A stretch of DNA of 64,000 nucleotides from DASRDB01 sp035652815 (GCA_035652815.1 DASRDB010000006.1:62001-126000); one strand, 5' to 3'; positions 52,198 through 61,827 are shown, numbered from the stretch's first letter. Notes: generated by a model from the sequence alone, not told the origin. Numbers and translations are program-made.

Positions 52198-52467
52198 TCA
52201 CCTGGCAAATCGTTGCGCCGAGCGCGCCCGCGCCTTAGCTGCTTCCTCCTCCCGGTCTTTAGCAGGCGCATGTGTCTGAAGCGAGCCAAGCAGCCGCTTT
52301 TCAATCTCCGCTATCGCCTCCACCGCCTCATAAAACGCCGCCTCATTCGCCTTCGACGGCGCATTCATCCCGCTCACCTTGCGCACAAACTGCAATGCCG
52401 CCTGCCGCATCTCTTCCTCGGTCACAGGCGGATCAATATTGAAAAGCACCTTGATGTTTCTGCACAT
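52198..52467 (-). CDS. DUF2277 family small protein
   Basis: This 89-residue protein begins MCRNIKVLFNIDPPVTEEEM and continues 'ALQFVRKVSGMNAPSKANEA', the hallmark of DUF2277, and ends in an Arg/Ala-rich tail. The family is widespread as single small genes. The conserved Cys2-Arg and the KVSG-PSKAN segment suggest nucleic-acid or metal contact, but no function is established. No clear operon: 156 bp to the methyltransferase stop on one side and a repeat on the other. Confidence 0.85.
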   Translation of the reverse strand: MCRNIKVLFNIDPPVTEEEMRQAALQFVRKVSGMNAPSKANEAAFYEAVEAIAEIEKRLLGSLQTHAPAKDREEEAAKARARSAQRFAR

Positions 52468-52623
52468 CTGCGTTTCCCTTTTGCTCTGACTTGTTCTCCA
52501 ATAGATAGGTATTCTTGCGCATCAAGGCTAAACCGGAAAGTAAACGAGCAATCCACTCTGCCTGCTCTGGAATGAGCCTGACAAAATCAGAAGCCAATCA
52601 ACCACGGCTTTTCTGCGCGCCTC

Positions 52624-53481
52624 TCAGGCCTTTTCACCCCAGGCTGTGAGCGGCATCATCAAGCCACGGAAGTTCTCCTCCAGCATCTCCAACTGCATAC
52701 GATCATAGAGTTGTTTCACTTCCTCCGCCGTAGCAACCCCCATTCTGACGATAAAGGGCTGGAATAAATTGAAGACGACAGCAGCATCATGGCGAAAGCC
52801 TTCATAGGCCTCAGTCCCGAACGAGTAATCGATCACATGTGGCTTGTAATTGACGCTGGCGCAGCCCGCATCGAGCAGGAAGCGTCCTAACATTGGCAAA
52901 ACGCCCGTAAAACGCTCAGAGAAGCTGCCCCCTTGTAATTTGAGCGCGCGTATAATCATAGCGTTCAGGTTCTCTAACGCCGGGCTATTTGTGAAGTACC
53001 ACCACTCGCTTTCCGTAAGACGGATGGTTCCTCGAGGCCGCGTGATGCGTCGAAATTCCTGCATTAACTTTGCCCAGCCCGCCGCCGGGAGGAAATTGAT
53101 GAAGCGCGCATTGACCAGGTCAAAAGAGGCATCCGGGAAATCCAGTGTTTTTTGTATATCCATGACCACGAATTCGACGTTGTCCAGACCCTGCACCCGG
53201 GCTTGCGCGCGGGCGTAGTCAACCATCGCCCGGCTGATATCGAACCCGACCACCTCGATCTCAGGATAGGTATGAGCCACCTCTAGCGCCCAACCGCCAG
53301 GACCGCAGGCCGCATCGAGGATGCGGTGAATACCAGAAAGGTCTCTGCGCTCAGAGAAGAGTCCACCCATGCCTTTGGTGATGAGGCGGTCCTGATCGAG
53401 CAGCCGCGCCATCTCCGCTCCGCTCTCAGGGTCGTTAAAGTAGACGTTCTTGTCCTGGGGGGAATTGCCGTATGTTGCCAT
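52624..53481 (-). CDS. Class I SAM-dependent methyltransferase
   Basis: This 285-residue enzyme has motif I 'ILDAACGPGGWALEVA' (near 54), acidic motif II 'EVVGFDIS', 'FVVMDIQKTLDFPDASFDLV' (near 104-123) and motif post-I 'RITRPRGTIRLTE'. It is the Methyltransf_25/UbiE-like Rossmann type acting on a small molecule or lipid. The start at 53481 has AGGAGA six bases upstream; an earlier in-frame start would add 18 non-family residues. Substrate unknown. It is isolated, with no pathway neighbours. Confidence 0.88.
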   Translation of the reverse strand: MATYGNSPQDKNVYFNDPESGAEMARLLDQDRLITKGMGGLFSERRDLSGIHRILDAACGPGGWALEVAHTYPEIEVVGFDISRAMVDYARAQARVQGLDNVEFVVMDIQKTLDFPDASFDLVNARFINFLPAAGWAKLMQEFRRITRPRGTIRLTESEWWYFTNSPALENLNAMIIRALKLQGGSFSERFTGVLPMLGRFLLDAGCASVNYKPHVIDYSFGTEAYEGFRHDAAVVFNLFQPFIVRMGVATAEEVKQLYDRMQLEMLEENFRGLMMPLTAWGEKA

Positions 53482-53823
53482 AAACTTTCTCCTGTTTTTA
53501 ATCAAGTGAAGTGCCGGGTTGCCCTGTTTTGTCAAGAGGATGACGATGTAAGCAGTTCCTCTAAAGCTGGTCCGTAAAGTAGCGTATCATTGCTACACAG
53601 CATTGTCAACGCTTCCCATCAGATGTATATGTTTTGCTGCCAATATGGCCCACCGGAATCACTGTAGGGGCGGGTGTTGCGGCGCGGATGGGTGGGGGCG
53701 CTTGCGCCGCCCTGGGGCTGGGTGGTGGGGAAAACATGGTCGAAATCACTGTATATGTTATCATCAAAGTACATATTTCATTATGCATTTACACAAAAGT
53801 ATTCACAACCGTAGACTAGCCGC
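53482..53823. other. Gap with degenerate family C repeat
   Basis: At 53663-53718, TGTAGGGGCG...TTGCGGCG...GGGGGCGCTTGCGCCGCCCTGG is a diverged relative of the repeat at 20808. The AT-rich segment 53740-53823 should hold the promoter of the HTH-methyltransferase operon, but only weak boxes (TTATCA, 18 bp, TATGCA) are visible. Confidence 0.5.
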
Positions 53824-54366
53824 ATGTATATGGATGACGCTAATTCAGGTATTCCCGGCTATGTTTCCGCGAAAGAGGCGGCCCGGTTGCTGGGCGTGTC
53901 CGATTCCCGCATGTACGAGTATCTTCGCGAGGGACGCCTGCCTGTGCGCAAGGTAGGCAATGCCTATCTTATCCCGCGTGACGCCCTTCAGGAGTTCAAG
54001 CCCCATCCCACCGGGAGAACACGACGCAAGCCACCTGATTGGCGTGTCTATAAAGGTGGTTCTGTCCTTGCTACTGGCATCCATGTACAGGTACGGGCAG
54101 GTCGGCAGGAAAAGCTGCTTGAGAAATTACAGCGGTTGCGTGAGGAGCAACAGCACCTATTTTCGGGAACCATTGCCCGTTATATTTTAAAAGACTCGCA
54201 TAAACCATTTTCCTCGATTTCTATCTGGTTGATCTGGAAAGATACCGAAATGCCTGCCGAGCCAGCCCGCGAACAAGAGCTTGCAGCTTTTCAGGCGGCA
54301 TTAGCCGATGTGCTAGATTGGGACACTGCCGAGTACAGCACCGGTGAGGGCATTATTTATACGTAA
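53824..54366 (+). CDS. Excisionase/MerR-type helix-turn-helix protein with unknown C-terminal domain
   Basis: This is a 180-residue protein. Residues about 12-60 ('YVSAKEAARLLGVSDSRMYE', 'YLREGRLPVRKVGNAYLIPRDALQEF') are an excisionase-type (HTH_17) DNA-binding domain. After a basic linker, residues about 82-165 ('GIHVQVRAGRQEKLLEKLQRL', 'PFSSISIWLIWKDTE', 'ELAAFQAALADVLDWD') alternate strands and helices like a ferredoxin-like (ABM-type) domain. It ends 29 bp before the methyltransferase gene on the same strand, so it is likely the promoter-proximal gene of that operon and possibly its regulator or sensor. The C-terminal identity is a guess from pattern. Confidence 0.72.
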   Translation: MYMDDANSGIPGYVSAKEAARLLGVSDSRMYEYLREGRLPVRKVGNAYLIPRDALQEFKPHPTGRTRRKPPDWRVYKGGSVLATGIHVQVRAGRQEKLLEKLQRLREEQQHLFSGTIARYILKDSHKPFSSISIWLIWKDTEMPAEPAREQELAAFQAALADVLDWDTAEYSTGEGIIYT

Positions 54367-54395
54367 CAAATGGGGTTGCTAGAAGGAGCAAGAGC

Positions 54396-57300
54396 GTGAC
54401 TCTCGATATTCAGGCTGCGCGAAACCTTTTGCAGGACATGGACTTCAAGAACCTGTTCAATGAGTTGGGCTGGAGTCTGCCTCGCCTTGTGAAACCGCTG
54501 ACGATGGTTGTGCAGAACACCTCGTACTCGCTACAGCAGGTTGCTGAGCTTGCTGGAGTCTCTGTATTTGAGGTGACAGGTCCCGGCAGTTCTATTCCTG
54601 ATGCCCAGATGCGCAAAGTGATTTATAAAGAGGTTAGCCGCTCCTTCCACGAAAACCTCTTGATTTTTGTCAACGCGGAACGCTCGCAAAGTCTCTGGTA
54701 CTGGGTCAAGCGCGATGGCAATAAAGAATATCCACGCGAGCATCTGTATGTTAAAGGCCAGCCTGGTGACCTCTTTCTTGGCAAACTGGGCGCGCTTGTC
54801 TTCGATATCAGCGATTTCGAGAACAATGCCCCCGGCGTGCTGGATGTCGCCCGGCGGCTGAAAAACGCACTGGATGTCGAGCGCGTCACTAAACGCTTTT
54901 ATGAGGACTTCAAAAGCGTCCATGATAAGTTCATCAATTATATTGAGGGCATCGATGACGAACGCGACCGCGAGTGGTACGCTTCTGTCCTGCTCAACCG
55001 CCTGATGTTTATCTACTTCTTACAGCGTAAGTGGTTTATCGATAACGGCAATCAGAACTATTTGCAGGACAAACTGGCGGATAGCAGGCAGCGTGGCCCC
55101 GACCTGTACTACAGCGAGTTTCTTTATCTACTGTTCTTCGAGGGCTTCGCCAAACCCGAAGAGGAACGCAGCGAGGAAGCGAAACGCCGCCTGGGCAACA
55201 TCCGCTATCTGAACGGCGGCCTGTTTCTTTTGCATCCCATTGAAAAACGCTGGCCCAATATCCGCATTCCCGATATCGCCTTTGAAAAGCTGCTGAACCT
55301 CTTTTCACAATACACCTGGAACCTGGATGATACCCCTGGCGGGAAGGATAACGAACTCAGCCCGCACGTTCTCGGCTATATCTTTGAAAAGTACATCAAC
55401 CAGAAGTTTTTCGGCGCATATTATACTCGCCCCGAAATCACAGAATACCTGTGCGAGCGCACCATTCACAAACTGATCCTGGAGCGTGTCAACTCGCCTG
55501 CCATCGCTGGCTTCACGAGAGGCCGTCATTTTGAGACCATCGAAGAACTCTTAATGAACCTTGATGCGCGTCTCTGCCGCGACCTGCTTGATATCCTGCC
55601 GAAAATCTCCATCCTTGATCCCGCCTGCGGTTCCGGCGCGTTCCTGGTTTCGGCCATGAATACGCTCACGACGGTCTACGCCGCGATTACTGGCAAAATC
55701 GATTATCTTACTGATGACTATTTGCAGCGTTGGATAAAAGAGGCGCGCAGCAAGCATAACAGTCTAAACTACTACGTCAAGAAGAAGATCATTACTGAAA
55801 ACCTCTTTGGCGTCGATATTATGGAAGAGGCGACCGAAATCGCCAAATTGCGTCTTTTCCTGGCGCTTGTCTCCTCGGTACGTCATGTCGATGACCTGGA
55901 ACCGCTGCCCAACATCGACTTCAACATCCTGCCCGGCAATTCGTTGATTGGCCTTGTCTCTGTTGATGAGCAAAGGCTGACCCAGCTTAACCTGCTCCAG
56001 CGTTCCTATCATGAAGTGGTTGACGAGAAAAATCGCCTCGTGCAATCCTACAAGAACATCTCAACCTATACGAAAGACCTGCGCGCCCTGCGTGATGATA
56101 TCCAGGCGAAGCGCGAGTCGGCCATCGCTACCCTCAACGAACTCTTGCTAGACGACTTCAAGCGGCTCGGCGGAAAGTTTGAGGAAGCGACCTGGGATAG
56201 CGCGAAGCGGACCGAGGGCAAACCCATCAAACGCGCCCTGCGTATTGAAGACATCCAGGCGCTGCATCCTTTTCATTGGGGCTATGAATTTAATGTGGTG
56301 ATGGAGCGCGGCGGCTTCGATATCATTATCACCAATCCCCCCTGGGAGATCTTCAAGCCGCAGGCCAAAGAGTTCTTCGCGCTCCATTCCGACCTGATTA
56401 GCAAGAACAAAATGCGCATCGAGGAATTTGAGCAAAAGAAGGCGGAATTGCTCCAGAACCCAGAAATTCGCGCCGCGTGGCTGAAGTATCAGAGCGGCTT
56501 CCCCTTTCAAAGCGCCTTTTTCCGCAATTCCCCGCAGTACGCCAATCAAATCTCTACCGTCAATGGCAAGAAGCAGGGAACCGACATCAACCTCTACAAG
56601 CTCTTCACCGAACAGTGCTACAATCTCCTGCGCGAAGGCGGCCAATGCGGTATCGTCATCCCCAGCGGCATCTACACCGACCTGGGAGCCAAACAACTGC
56701 GCGAACTGCTCTTCGACAAAACAACGGTGACAGGACTGTTCTGTTTCGAGAACCGGAGACTGGTCTTTGAAGGCGTGGATAGTCGCTTTAAGTTCGTCGT
56801 CCTCACCTATGAGAAGGGCGGGCAGACGACATCATTCCCCGCCGCCTTCATGCGTCATGATGTGCTGGAACTGGAACGTTTCCCGCGCCAGGGAGCTTTG
56901 CCGTTCGCCGTGAACCTGATTCGCCGCCTCTCGCCCGACTCTCTCTCAGTAATGGAGTTCAAGTGCGAACTCGATATGCAGATTGCCCAGAAAATGCTGC
57001 ATTTCCCTCTCCTCGGCGAAAAGCTACCCGACACCTGGAACGTCGCTCTTACACGCGAATTTGATATGACCAATGACAGCCACCTCTTCAAAACGCAGCC
57101 TGCCCCCGGTCGCCTGCCCCTCTACGAAGGCAAGATGATTCACCAGTTTACCCACCAGTGGAGCGTGCCACGCTACTGGGTCGATGAGCAAGAGGGAAGA
57201 AGGAGATTATTGGGGCGTAAGGCTGATACTGGTCAAAGACTGGAGTATCAAAGTTATCGGCTAGGCTTCCGTGATATAGCAAGAAACACAGATAACCGAA

Positions 57301-58304
57301 CGTTGATTTCGACAGTTATTCCACCAGCTTTTCATGGGAATAAACTTCCGACGGTAAGAACAATGGATGAAAATGGCCATTGTCTTCTTACCGATCAGCA
57401 GCAATTATTCCTTTGTGCGCTGTGGAATAGTTTTACTCTTGATTGGTTAATCAGAACCAGGGTAACAACAACCTTGAATTTCTTTTACATCTACCAGCTT
57501 CCGATTCCTCGCCTCACGGATCAGGAAGTTGTCTTCAACATGATTGTCGAACGGGCCGCCCGGTTAATCTGTACCACGCCTGAATTTCAACAATTGTGGG
57601 AATCAGTCAAGCCTGGAACTTCCTGGTCGCCCTCATTGGTAGCTATAGATAGGGACGAGCGAGCGAAACTACGAGCGGAGCTTGACGGCATTATCGCGCA
57701 CCTCTATGGCTTGAGCGAAGATGAATTTGCTCATGTGCTGGGAACTTTCCCGTTGGTAGAGCAGTCCATCAAAGATGCCGCCCTGGCCGCGTATCAAACA
57801 TTTGCCCTTGCGCCAGACGACCTGGCAATCAAGGCCATGATCGAAAAGGGCGAGAACGAGCGCGTTGAATTCAAAGTCGCAGCCTGCTGGAACGCCAAAC
57901 AGGGTAAAAGCGATTCCACCATGCGCGACAACATCATTCAAGAGGTTGCGGCTTTCCTGAATAAGAAAGATGGCGGCGCTGTTCTAATCGGCGTCGAGGA
58001 TAATGGCAATATCGTAGGACTGGTCGAAGATTACAAGGCCGCGAATGCCTCGAAAGCCAATCGCGACGGCTACCAGCTTTTCCTGCTGGATGTCCTGAAA
58101 AATAGCCTTGACGGCAATTGGAGCCAGTTCTATACCATCTCCTTCGGCACAGTGCAGGGCAAAGACATCTGCCGCATCGATGTCCTTCCAGCGACAGAAC
58201 CTGTGTACCTGAAGAACGGCGATTTCTGGGTCCGCGAAGGCAATAGAAAGCGCAAATTTAGCCCTAAAGAGACGATGGAATATATCAAACAACGTTGGGG
58301 ATGA
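54396..58304 (+). CDS. Eco57I-type N6-adenine DNA methyltransferase with C-terminal AlbA_2 (Schlafen-like) domain
   Basis: This protein has 1,302 residues. The N-terminal 350 residues are a helical region of the kind preceding Eco57I-type methylases ('YYTRPEITEYLCERTIHKLI' near 348). The SAM motif DPACGSGAFL is near 408 and the catalytic NPPW near 647 (gamma-type adenine MTase order). A TaqI-C-like target-recognition region follows (about 850-1100). From about 1150, 'ENERVEFKVAACWN', 'AFLNKKDGGAVLIGVEDNGNIVGL' and 'CRIDVLPATEPVY' form an AlbA_2 domain. The start codon is GTG with AAGGAG. No classical PD-(D/E)XK motif is obvious at the N-terminus, so restriction may be supplied by the convergent PLD-helicase. 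Confidence 0.9.
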   Translation: MTLDIQAARNLLQDMDFKNLFNELGWSLPRLVKPLTMVVQNTSYSLQQVAELAGVSVFEVTGPGSSIPDAQMRKVIYKEVSRSFHENLLIFVNAERSQSLWYWVKRDGNKEYPREHLYVKGQPGDLFLGKLGALVFDISDFENNAPGVLDVARRLKNALDVERVTKRFYEDFKSVHDKFINYIEGIDDERDREWYASVLLNRLMFIYFLQRKWFIDNGNQNYLQDKLADSRQRGPDLYYSEFLYLLFFEGFAKPEEERSEEAKRRLGNIRYLNGGLFLLHPIEKRWPNIRIPDIAFEKLLNLFSQYTWNLDDTPGGKDNELSPHVLGYIFEKYINQKFFGAYYTRPEITEYLCERTIHKLILERVNSPAIAGFTRGRHFETIEELLMNLDARLCRDLLDILPKISILDPACGSGAFLVSAMNTLTTVYAAITGKIDYLTDDYLQRWIKEARSKHNSLNYYVKKKIITENLFGVDIMEEATEIAKLRLFLALVSSVRHVDDLEPLPNIDFNILPGNSLIGLVSVDEQRLTQLNLLQRSYHEVVDEKNRLVQSYKNISTYTKDLRALRDDIQAKRESAIATLNELLLDDFKRLGGKFEEATWDSAKRTEGKPIKRALRIEDIQALHPFHWGYEFNVVMERGGFDIIITNPPWEIFKPQAKEFFALHSDLISKNKMRIEEFEQKKAELLQNPEIRAAWLKYQSGFPFQSAFFRNSPQYANQISTVNGKKQGTDINLYKLFTEQCYNLLREGGQCGIVIPSGIYTDLGAKQLRELLFDKTTVTGLFCFENRRLVFEGVDSRFKFVVLTYEKGGQTTSFPAAFMRHDVLELERFPRQGALPFAVNLIRRLSPDSLSVMEFKCELDMQIAQKMLHFPLLGEKLPDTWNVALTREFDMTNDSHLFKTQPAPGRLPLYEGKMIHQFTHQWSVPRYWVDEQEGRRRLLGRKADTGQRLEYQSYRLGFRDIARNTDNRTLISTVIPPAFHGNKLPTVRTMDENGHCLLTDQQQLFLCALWNSFTLDWLIRTRVTTTLNFFYIYQLPIPRLTDQEVVFNMIVERAARLICTTPEFQQLWESVKPGTSWSPSLVAIDRDERAKLRAELDGIIAHLYGLSEDEFAHVLGTFPLVEQSIKDAALAAYQTFALAPDDLAIKAMIEKGENERVEFKVAACWNAKQGKSDSTMRDNIIQEVAAFLNKKDGGAVLIGVEDNGNIVGLVEDYKAANASKANRDGYQLFLLDVLKNSLDGNWSQFYTISFGTVQGKDICRIDVLPATEPVYLKNGDFWVREGNRKRKFSPKETMEYIKQRWG

Positions 58305-58308
58305 TGTC

Positions 58309-58388
58309 CTGTAGGGACGCGCTTCATCGCGTCCTGCCTGCCCTCGACGCGCATTCCAGGCAGGACGCGATGAAGCGCGTCCCTACAG
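58309..58388. repeat. Family A repeat between convergent methyltransferase and helicase genes
   Basis: CTGTAGGG/CCCTACAG termini enclose GACGCGCTTCATCGCGTC and its mirror around TGCCTGCC...GGCAGGA. It occupies nearly the whole 98-bp convergent gap, so it can act as a two-way terminator. Confidence 0.88.
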
Positions 58389-58402
58389 AGGCCGAATCAT
58401 GT

Positions 58403-61400
58403 TTATAATGCCACCAGACCCAATGAACACAAAATAACTGGTTCCTGGGTCTGGGCCTCTTCACTGATGATGCACAGCCTGTCATCTTCGCGTAGGGCCA
58501 GTATCAGGTCTACCAGTCGCTCATCGCTGATGCCGCTTTTGAGAGCGCGATTGAGCGTATCGATCGCTGATTGACGCAAAGGGTAGCGATAGATTTCATC
58601 AATGGCCTTGCGTAGTTCATCTGTCACCAGCAAGGTTCCCTGCATCTCTTGCGCGTACCGCTTCAGGCGTTCGTAGGTGCGGAAACGCGCCCCCGATGGG
58701 CGGCCTAGCTGCCCGCCCATCGATTTTTCCTCGGTAAGAATCTGCTCCACGCCTTTTTGCACCAGGGCGTGATGCTCTTCCTGGCGCGGGAGCGTTGGCG
58801 TTTTAGGATCGCATTCCGCTGCTTTGAGGATGGCTAGCTGCGATTCGGTAACGCTGTTGCCCTCGCTATCCACTCTGACCAGCGCGTCGTTACCATCCGG
58901 CGTGCGCAGGTATACCAGCACGCCCGAAGGCCCGTTATCGTCGCGGTTGATCGCTTTGGTAGAGTAGACAACTGGCGGCAGTTCGGGAATGGTCTTTTGC
59001 AAGCTGGAGTCTCTCTTGATTGCGTTCTTCCATATCTGGTAGGCATAGGACGCCAGGTCAACTTCACCCTCGGCATCGCCATCCAGCAGGCCGGATTTCT
59101 CATTGTAGAGATCAATGATCGCCTGGCTATTCTGGTCGTCTTCGAAGAAGGATTCGTCTGTCCCAATCACTTCGGCGTTCTGGCGCAGGCGATTGCGTAT
59201 GCGCTCGCGCAGGCGAATAATGCGCTCTACCCCTTCAGCAGGGAGAAAGGTATAACAATAGATTGCCTCTGCCTGCTGTCCAATGCGGTCAACACGCCCG
59301 GCGCGCTGGATCAGGCGAATAATGGCCCAGGGCAGATCGTAATTCACCACAATCGAGCAATCCTGCAAGTTCTGACCTTCGCTCAACACATCGGTGGCAA
59401 TCAGCACGCGCAGTTCCTGCTCCGGTGAAACCTCGCAGCGTTTGTTGTTGCTGTTCGGACTGAAACGCCAGACCAGCGCGCTGGGGTCTGCTGTCTGTCC
59501 TGTTACTCCTGCCACTCGTGTAAGACCGCGTCGTTGTAGTTCCGCTTCAAGGTAACGCACCGTATCGGCATACTGCGTGAAAATCAAGACTTTCTCATCC
59601 GGGTGGCGCACTGTCAGCAGCGAGATCAGAGCCTTCAGCTTTTCATCCGCGCTCGCGTGCCACGAACCCGATGTACGGAGAATGGCGAGCAGGGCCGCCG
59701 CGTCCGCTCGCAAATCACGCGCCAGATTTTTTTGAAAGAGGGAAGGGCGCAGCCATTTAAAGCGGCTTTTGTAGCGCGTCGCGTATTCGTTGTAGGTGGC
59801 AATAGCCTGCTGTTTCAACTCGGCTTCGCTATAAAAAGTACGCTCTATAGTCCCGTTCTCAGGCGTTTCCTCTTCCTCATCCAACACGGCTGCTGCCGCG
59901 ACGGTATCGGTATCTTCATCGTTCAGATCGGTTTGCAGCAGACCTGTATCCTGCGTGCCGATAGGAAGCGGCAAACCTTGCTCAATGGCATAGAGATAAA
60001 CGTAGTTACGCATGATATGCCGCTCAAGCGACTCGATAAACACCGCGCCGCTGCTTTCAAGGCGTTTGAACAGGTTGGTGCGGCAAAAACCCATCAGCCG
60101 CTTGCCTGCTTTAGACAGGTCATCGAGCATTTTTGCCTCGGTCGGCGTAGCTGGCTCCTTTGGCTTGTTTGCGATATAGTTCCCCAGCCCGTAACGCGGC
60201 AGATTTAATGAATTAATGGTATCGACCACCTGCAGCCCGTAGAGTTGTCCATATTGATCGTGAGTATCGGAGATGCTGAACTTCACTGTTTTTGGCACGC
60301 GGGTCGGAAAATAGGAGCGCGAGCCATCCTCGAAGGTGAGATACCTGCGCCCGTGTTCATCGGTTTCAGCATAATTTTCCAGAATAAACGAGCGCGTGCG
60401 CCGTACCATATAGAGCCGCATCAGTTCGCGCCAGTCATCAGCATACATACTCTTTTCAAAGGCTTTGAGGGTATGGGGCGGGCATTGATACTGGCGAATG
60501 AAGGCCGTCTCTCCCATCTCACGCAGCAGCCGTTCCGGTCGAATGCCGATATTGGCGTCTTCCGGCAGAAAGAGCCGCAGTTGATTCGAGAGATCGGTAA
60601 AATCCTTGTTGTAAGGCGTGGCGGAAAGCAAGATAACCTTGCTCTCGTTCTTTTCAATGTACTCTCGAATGGCCCGGAAGCGTTTCCCTTCGCGATTGCG
60701 TAAATTATGGCTTTCATCGATGAGAACCACGCGGTAGCGGCGCATATCCGGCAGCTCGCGAATAACCTGGCTGACTGATAGAACGCGAGCATGCAGCCTG
60801 TAGCGCGCCGCGTAATCTTCCCACATCCGCACCAGGTTTTTAGGACAAATAATCAGCGTCTCTAGCAGGTAGTCATCTTCCAGAATGCGCGCCAGCGTGG
60901 TAGCCATTAAGGTTTTACCCAATCCCACCACGTCGCCAATCAAGACCCCACCCCGTTTGTTCAGGTGATGCGCCGCGATTTTGACCGCCGCCTTCTGAAA
61001 ATCAAAGAGTTTGTTGTTGAAATCGCGTGGAATATTGAACTCCGCCAATCCCGCTCGCGCTTCCTGTGAAAGGTGATAGGCCATTTTAATGTAGATATGG
61101 TAGGGAGAGAGCGGCGTTTCTCGCGCCCAACTTTCCTCGATGATGGTGACGAGTTCTTTTGAAATATCCAGGCACCAGCGATCTTTCCAGCGATCTTCAA
61201 ACCATTTCGCCAGCTTCAGGCAGGCATCATGGTCAAGCACATCGACATTCAATTCACCCTGGTGCGAAAGGCCGGAAAACGTCAGGTTGCTACTTCCCAA
61301 ATAGCCAATAATCGGATTAACGCGGTCGGAACGAAACAATAAATAGAGCTTGGCATGCAACAGGTGGCGCAGGTACAGTTTGACGACCACCTTCCCAGCC

Positions 61401-61771
61401 TTAATCTGCGCTGCCAGCCTGCGCAGTCCGGCCTCGTCAGCATTCGTTGGCACGCCAGCCGCAAGCTGCTCTCGGAAATCCTCTGCCAACCGTTTTTTCA
61501 GACGGATAGCTGTCTGGTTATCCAGGCCATCTTCCGTCCCATTGATGCTTAGAGCGGCTCGTAACTCTTCTTCCGGCAATTTCTGCATGCCAACCAGCAG
61601 GCGGCAACAATGCCCATCCAACCCCGACCACTTCTCAATATAGGAATCAATTTGTTTCCATCCCCGCAGATTAAAATAGCCCACACAAAAATCCGCCCGT
61701 TCCGCCACTTCCAGCGTATCTTTCAACGCGGGCAGCAATTTTTGCTCAATATTGTCAAATATTCGCGGCAT
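58403..61771 (-). CDS. Phospholipase D-like nuclease fused to SNF2-family helicase
   Basis: This protein has 1,122 residues. At residues about 1-200 a PLD-type domain carries one HxK (His139, Lys141 in LHAKLYLL) with Asp and GSSN (159-162). At about 250-480 is the SNF2 DEXH core, with Walker A DVVGLGKT (280-287) and DESHN (352-356). At about 730-880 is the helicase C half ('VLIFTQYADTVRYL', 'VLSEGQNLQDC', 'LIQRAGRVDRIGQ'). The last 240 residues are unknown. An AAAGG site precedes the ATG. It faces the methyltransferase gene tail to tail. A single HKD motif implies dimerisation for nuclease action. DISARM has separate PLD (DrmC) and SNF2 (DrmD) proteins; here they are one chain. Confidence 0.92.
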   Translation of the reverse strand: MPRIFDNIEQKLLPALKDTLEVAERADFCVGYFNLRGWKQIDSYIEKWSGLDGHCCRLLVGMQKLPEEELRAALSINGTEDGLDNQTAIRLKKRLAEDFREQLAAGVPTNADEAGLRRLAAQIKAGKVVVKLYLRHLLHAKLYLLFRSDRVNPIIGYLGSSNLTFSGLSHQGELNVDVLDHDACLKLAKWFEDRWKDRWCLDISKELVTIIEESWARETPLSPYHIYIKMAYHLSQEARAGLAEFNIPRDFNNKLFDFQKAAVKIAAHHLNKRGGVLIGDVVGLGKTLMATTLARILEDDYLLETLIICPKNLVRMWEDYAARYRLHARVLSVSQVIRELPDMRRYRVVLIDESHNLRNREGKRFRAIREYIEKNESKVILLSATPYNKDFTDLSNQLRLFLPEDANIGIRPERLLREMGETAFIRQYQCPPHTLKAFEKSMYADDWRELMRLYMVRRTRSFILENYAETDEHGRRYLTFEDGSRSYFPTRVPKTVKFSISDTHDQYGQLYGLQVVDTINSLNLPRYGLGNYIANKPKEPATPTEAKMLDDLSKAGKRLMGFCRTNLFKRLESSGAVFIESLERHIMRNYVYLYAIEQGLPLPIGTQDTGLLQTDLNDEDTDTVAAAAVLDEEEETPENGTIERTFYSEAELKQQAIATYNEYATRYKSRFKWLRPSLFQKNLARDLRADAAALLAILRTSGSWHASADEKLKALISLLTVRHPDEKVLIFTQYADTVRYLEAELQRRGLTRVAGVTGQTADPSALVWRFSPNSNNKRCEVSPEQELRVLIATDVLSEGQNLQDCSIVVNYDLPWAIIRLIQRAGRVDRIGQQAEAIYCYTFLPAEGVERIIRLRERIRNRLRQNAEVIGTDESFFEDDQNSQAIIDLYNEKSGLLDGDAEGEVDLASYAYQIWKNAIKRDSSLQKTIPELPPVVYSTKAINRDDNGPSGVLVYLRTPDGNDALVRVDSEGNSVTESQLAILKAAECDPKTPTLPRQEEHHALVQKGVEQILTEEKSMGGQLGRPSGARFRTYERLKRYAQEMQGTLLVTDELRKAIDEIYRYPLRQSAIDTLNRALKSGISDERLVDLILALREDDRLCIISEEAQTQEPVILCSLGLVAL

Positions 61772-61827
61772 CCAGCTTGCCTTTCGCTTCTGTTCCTCGT
61801 GAACGCTGTTTGTATTATGATAAAAAC

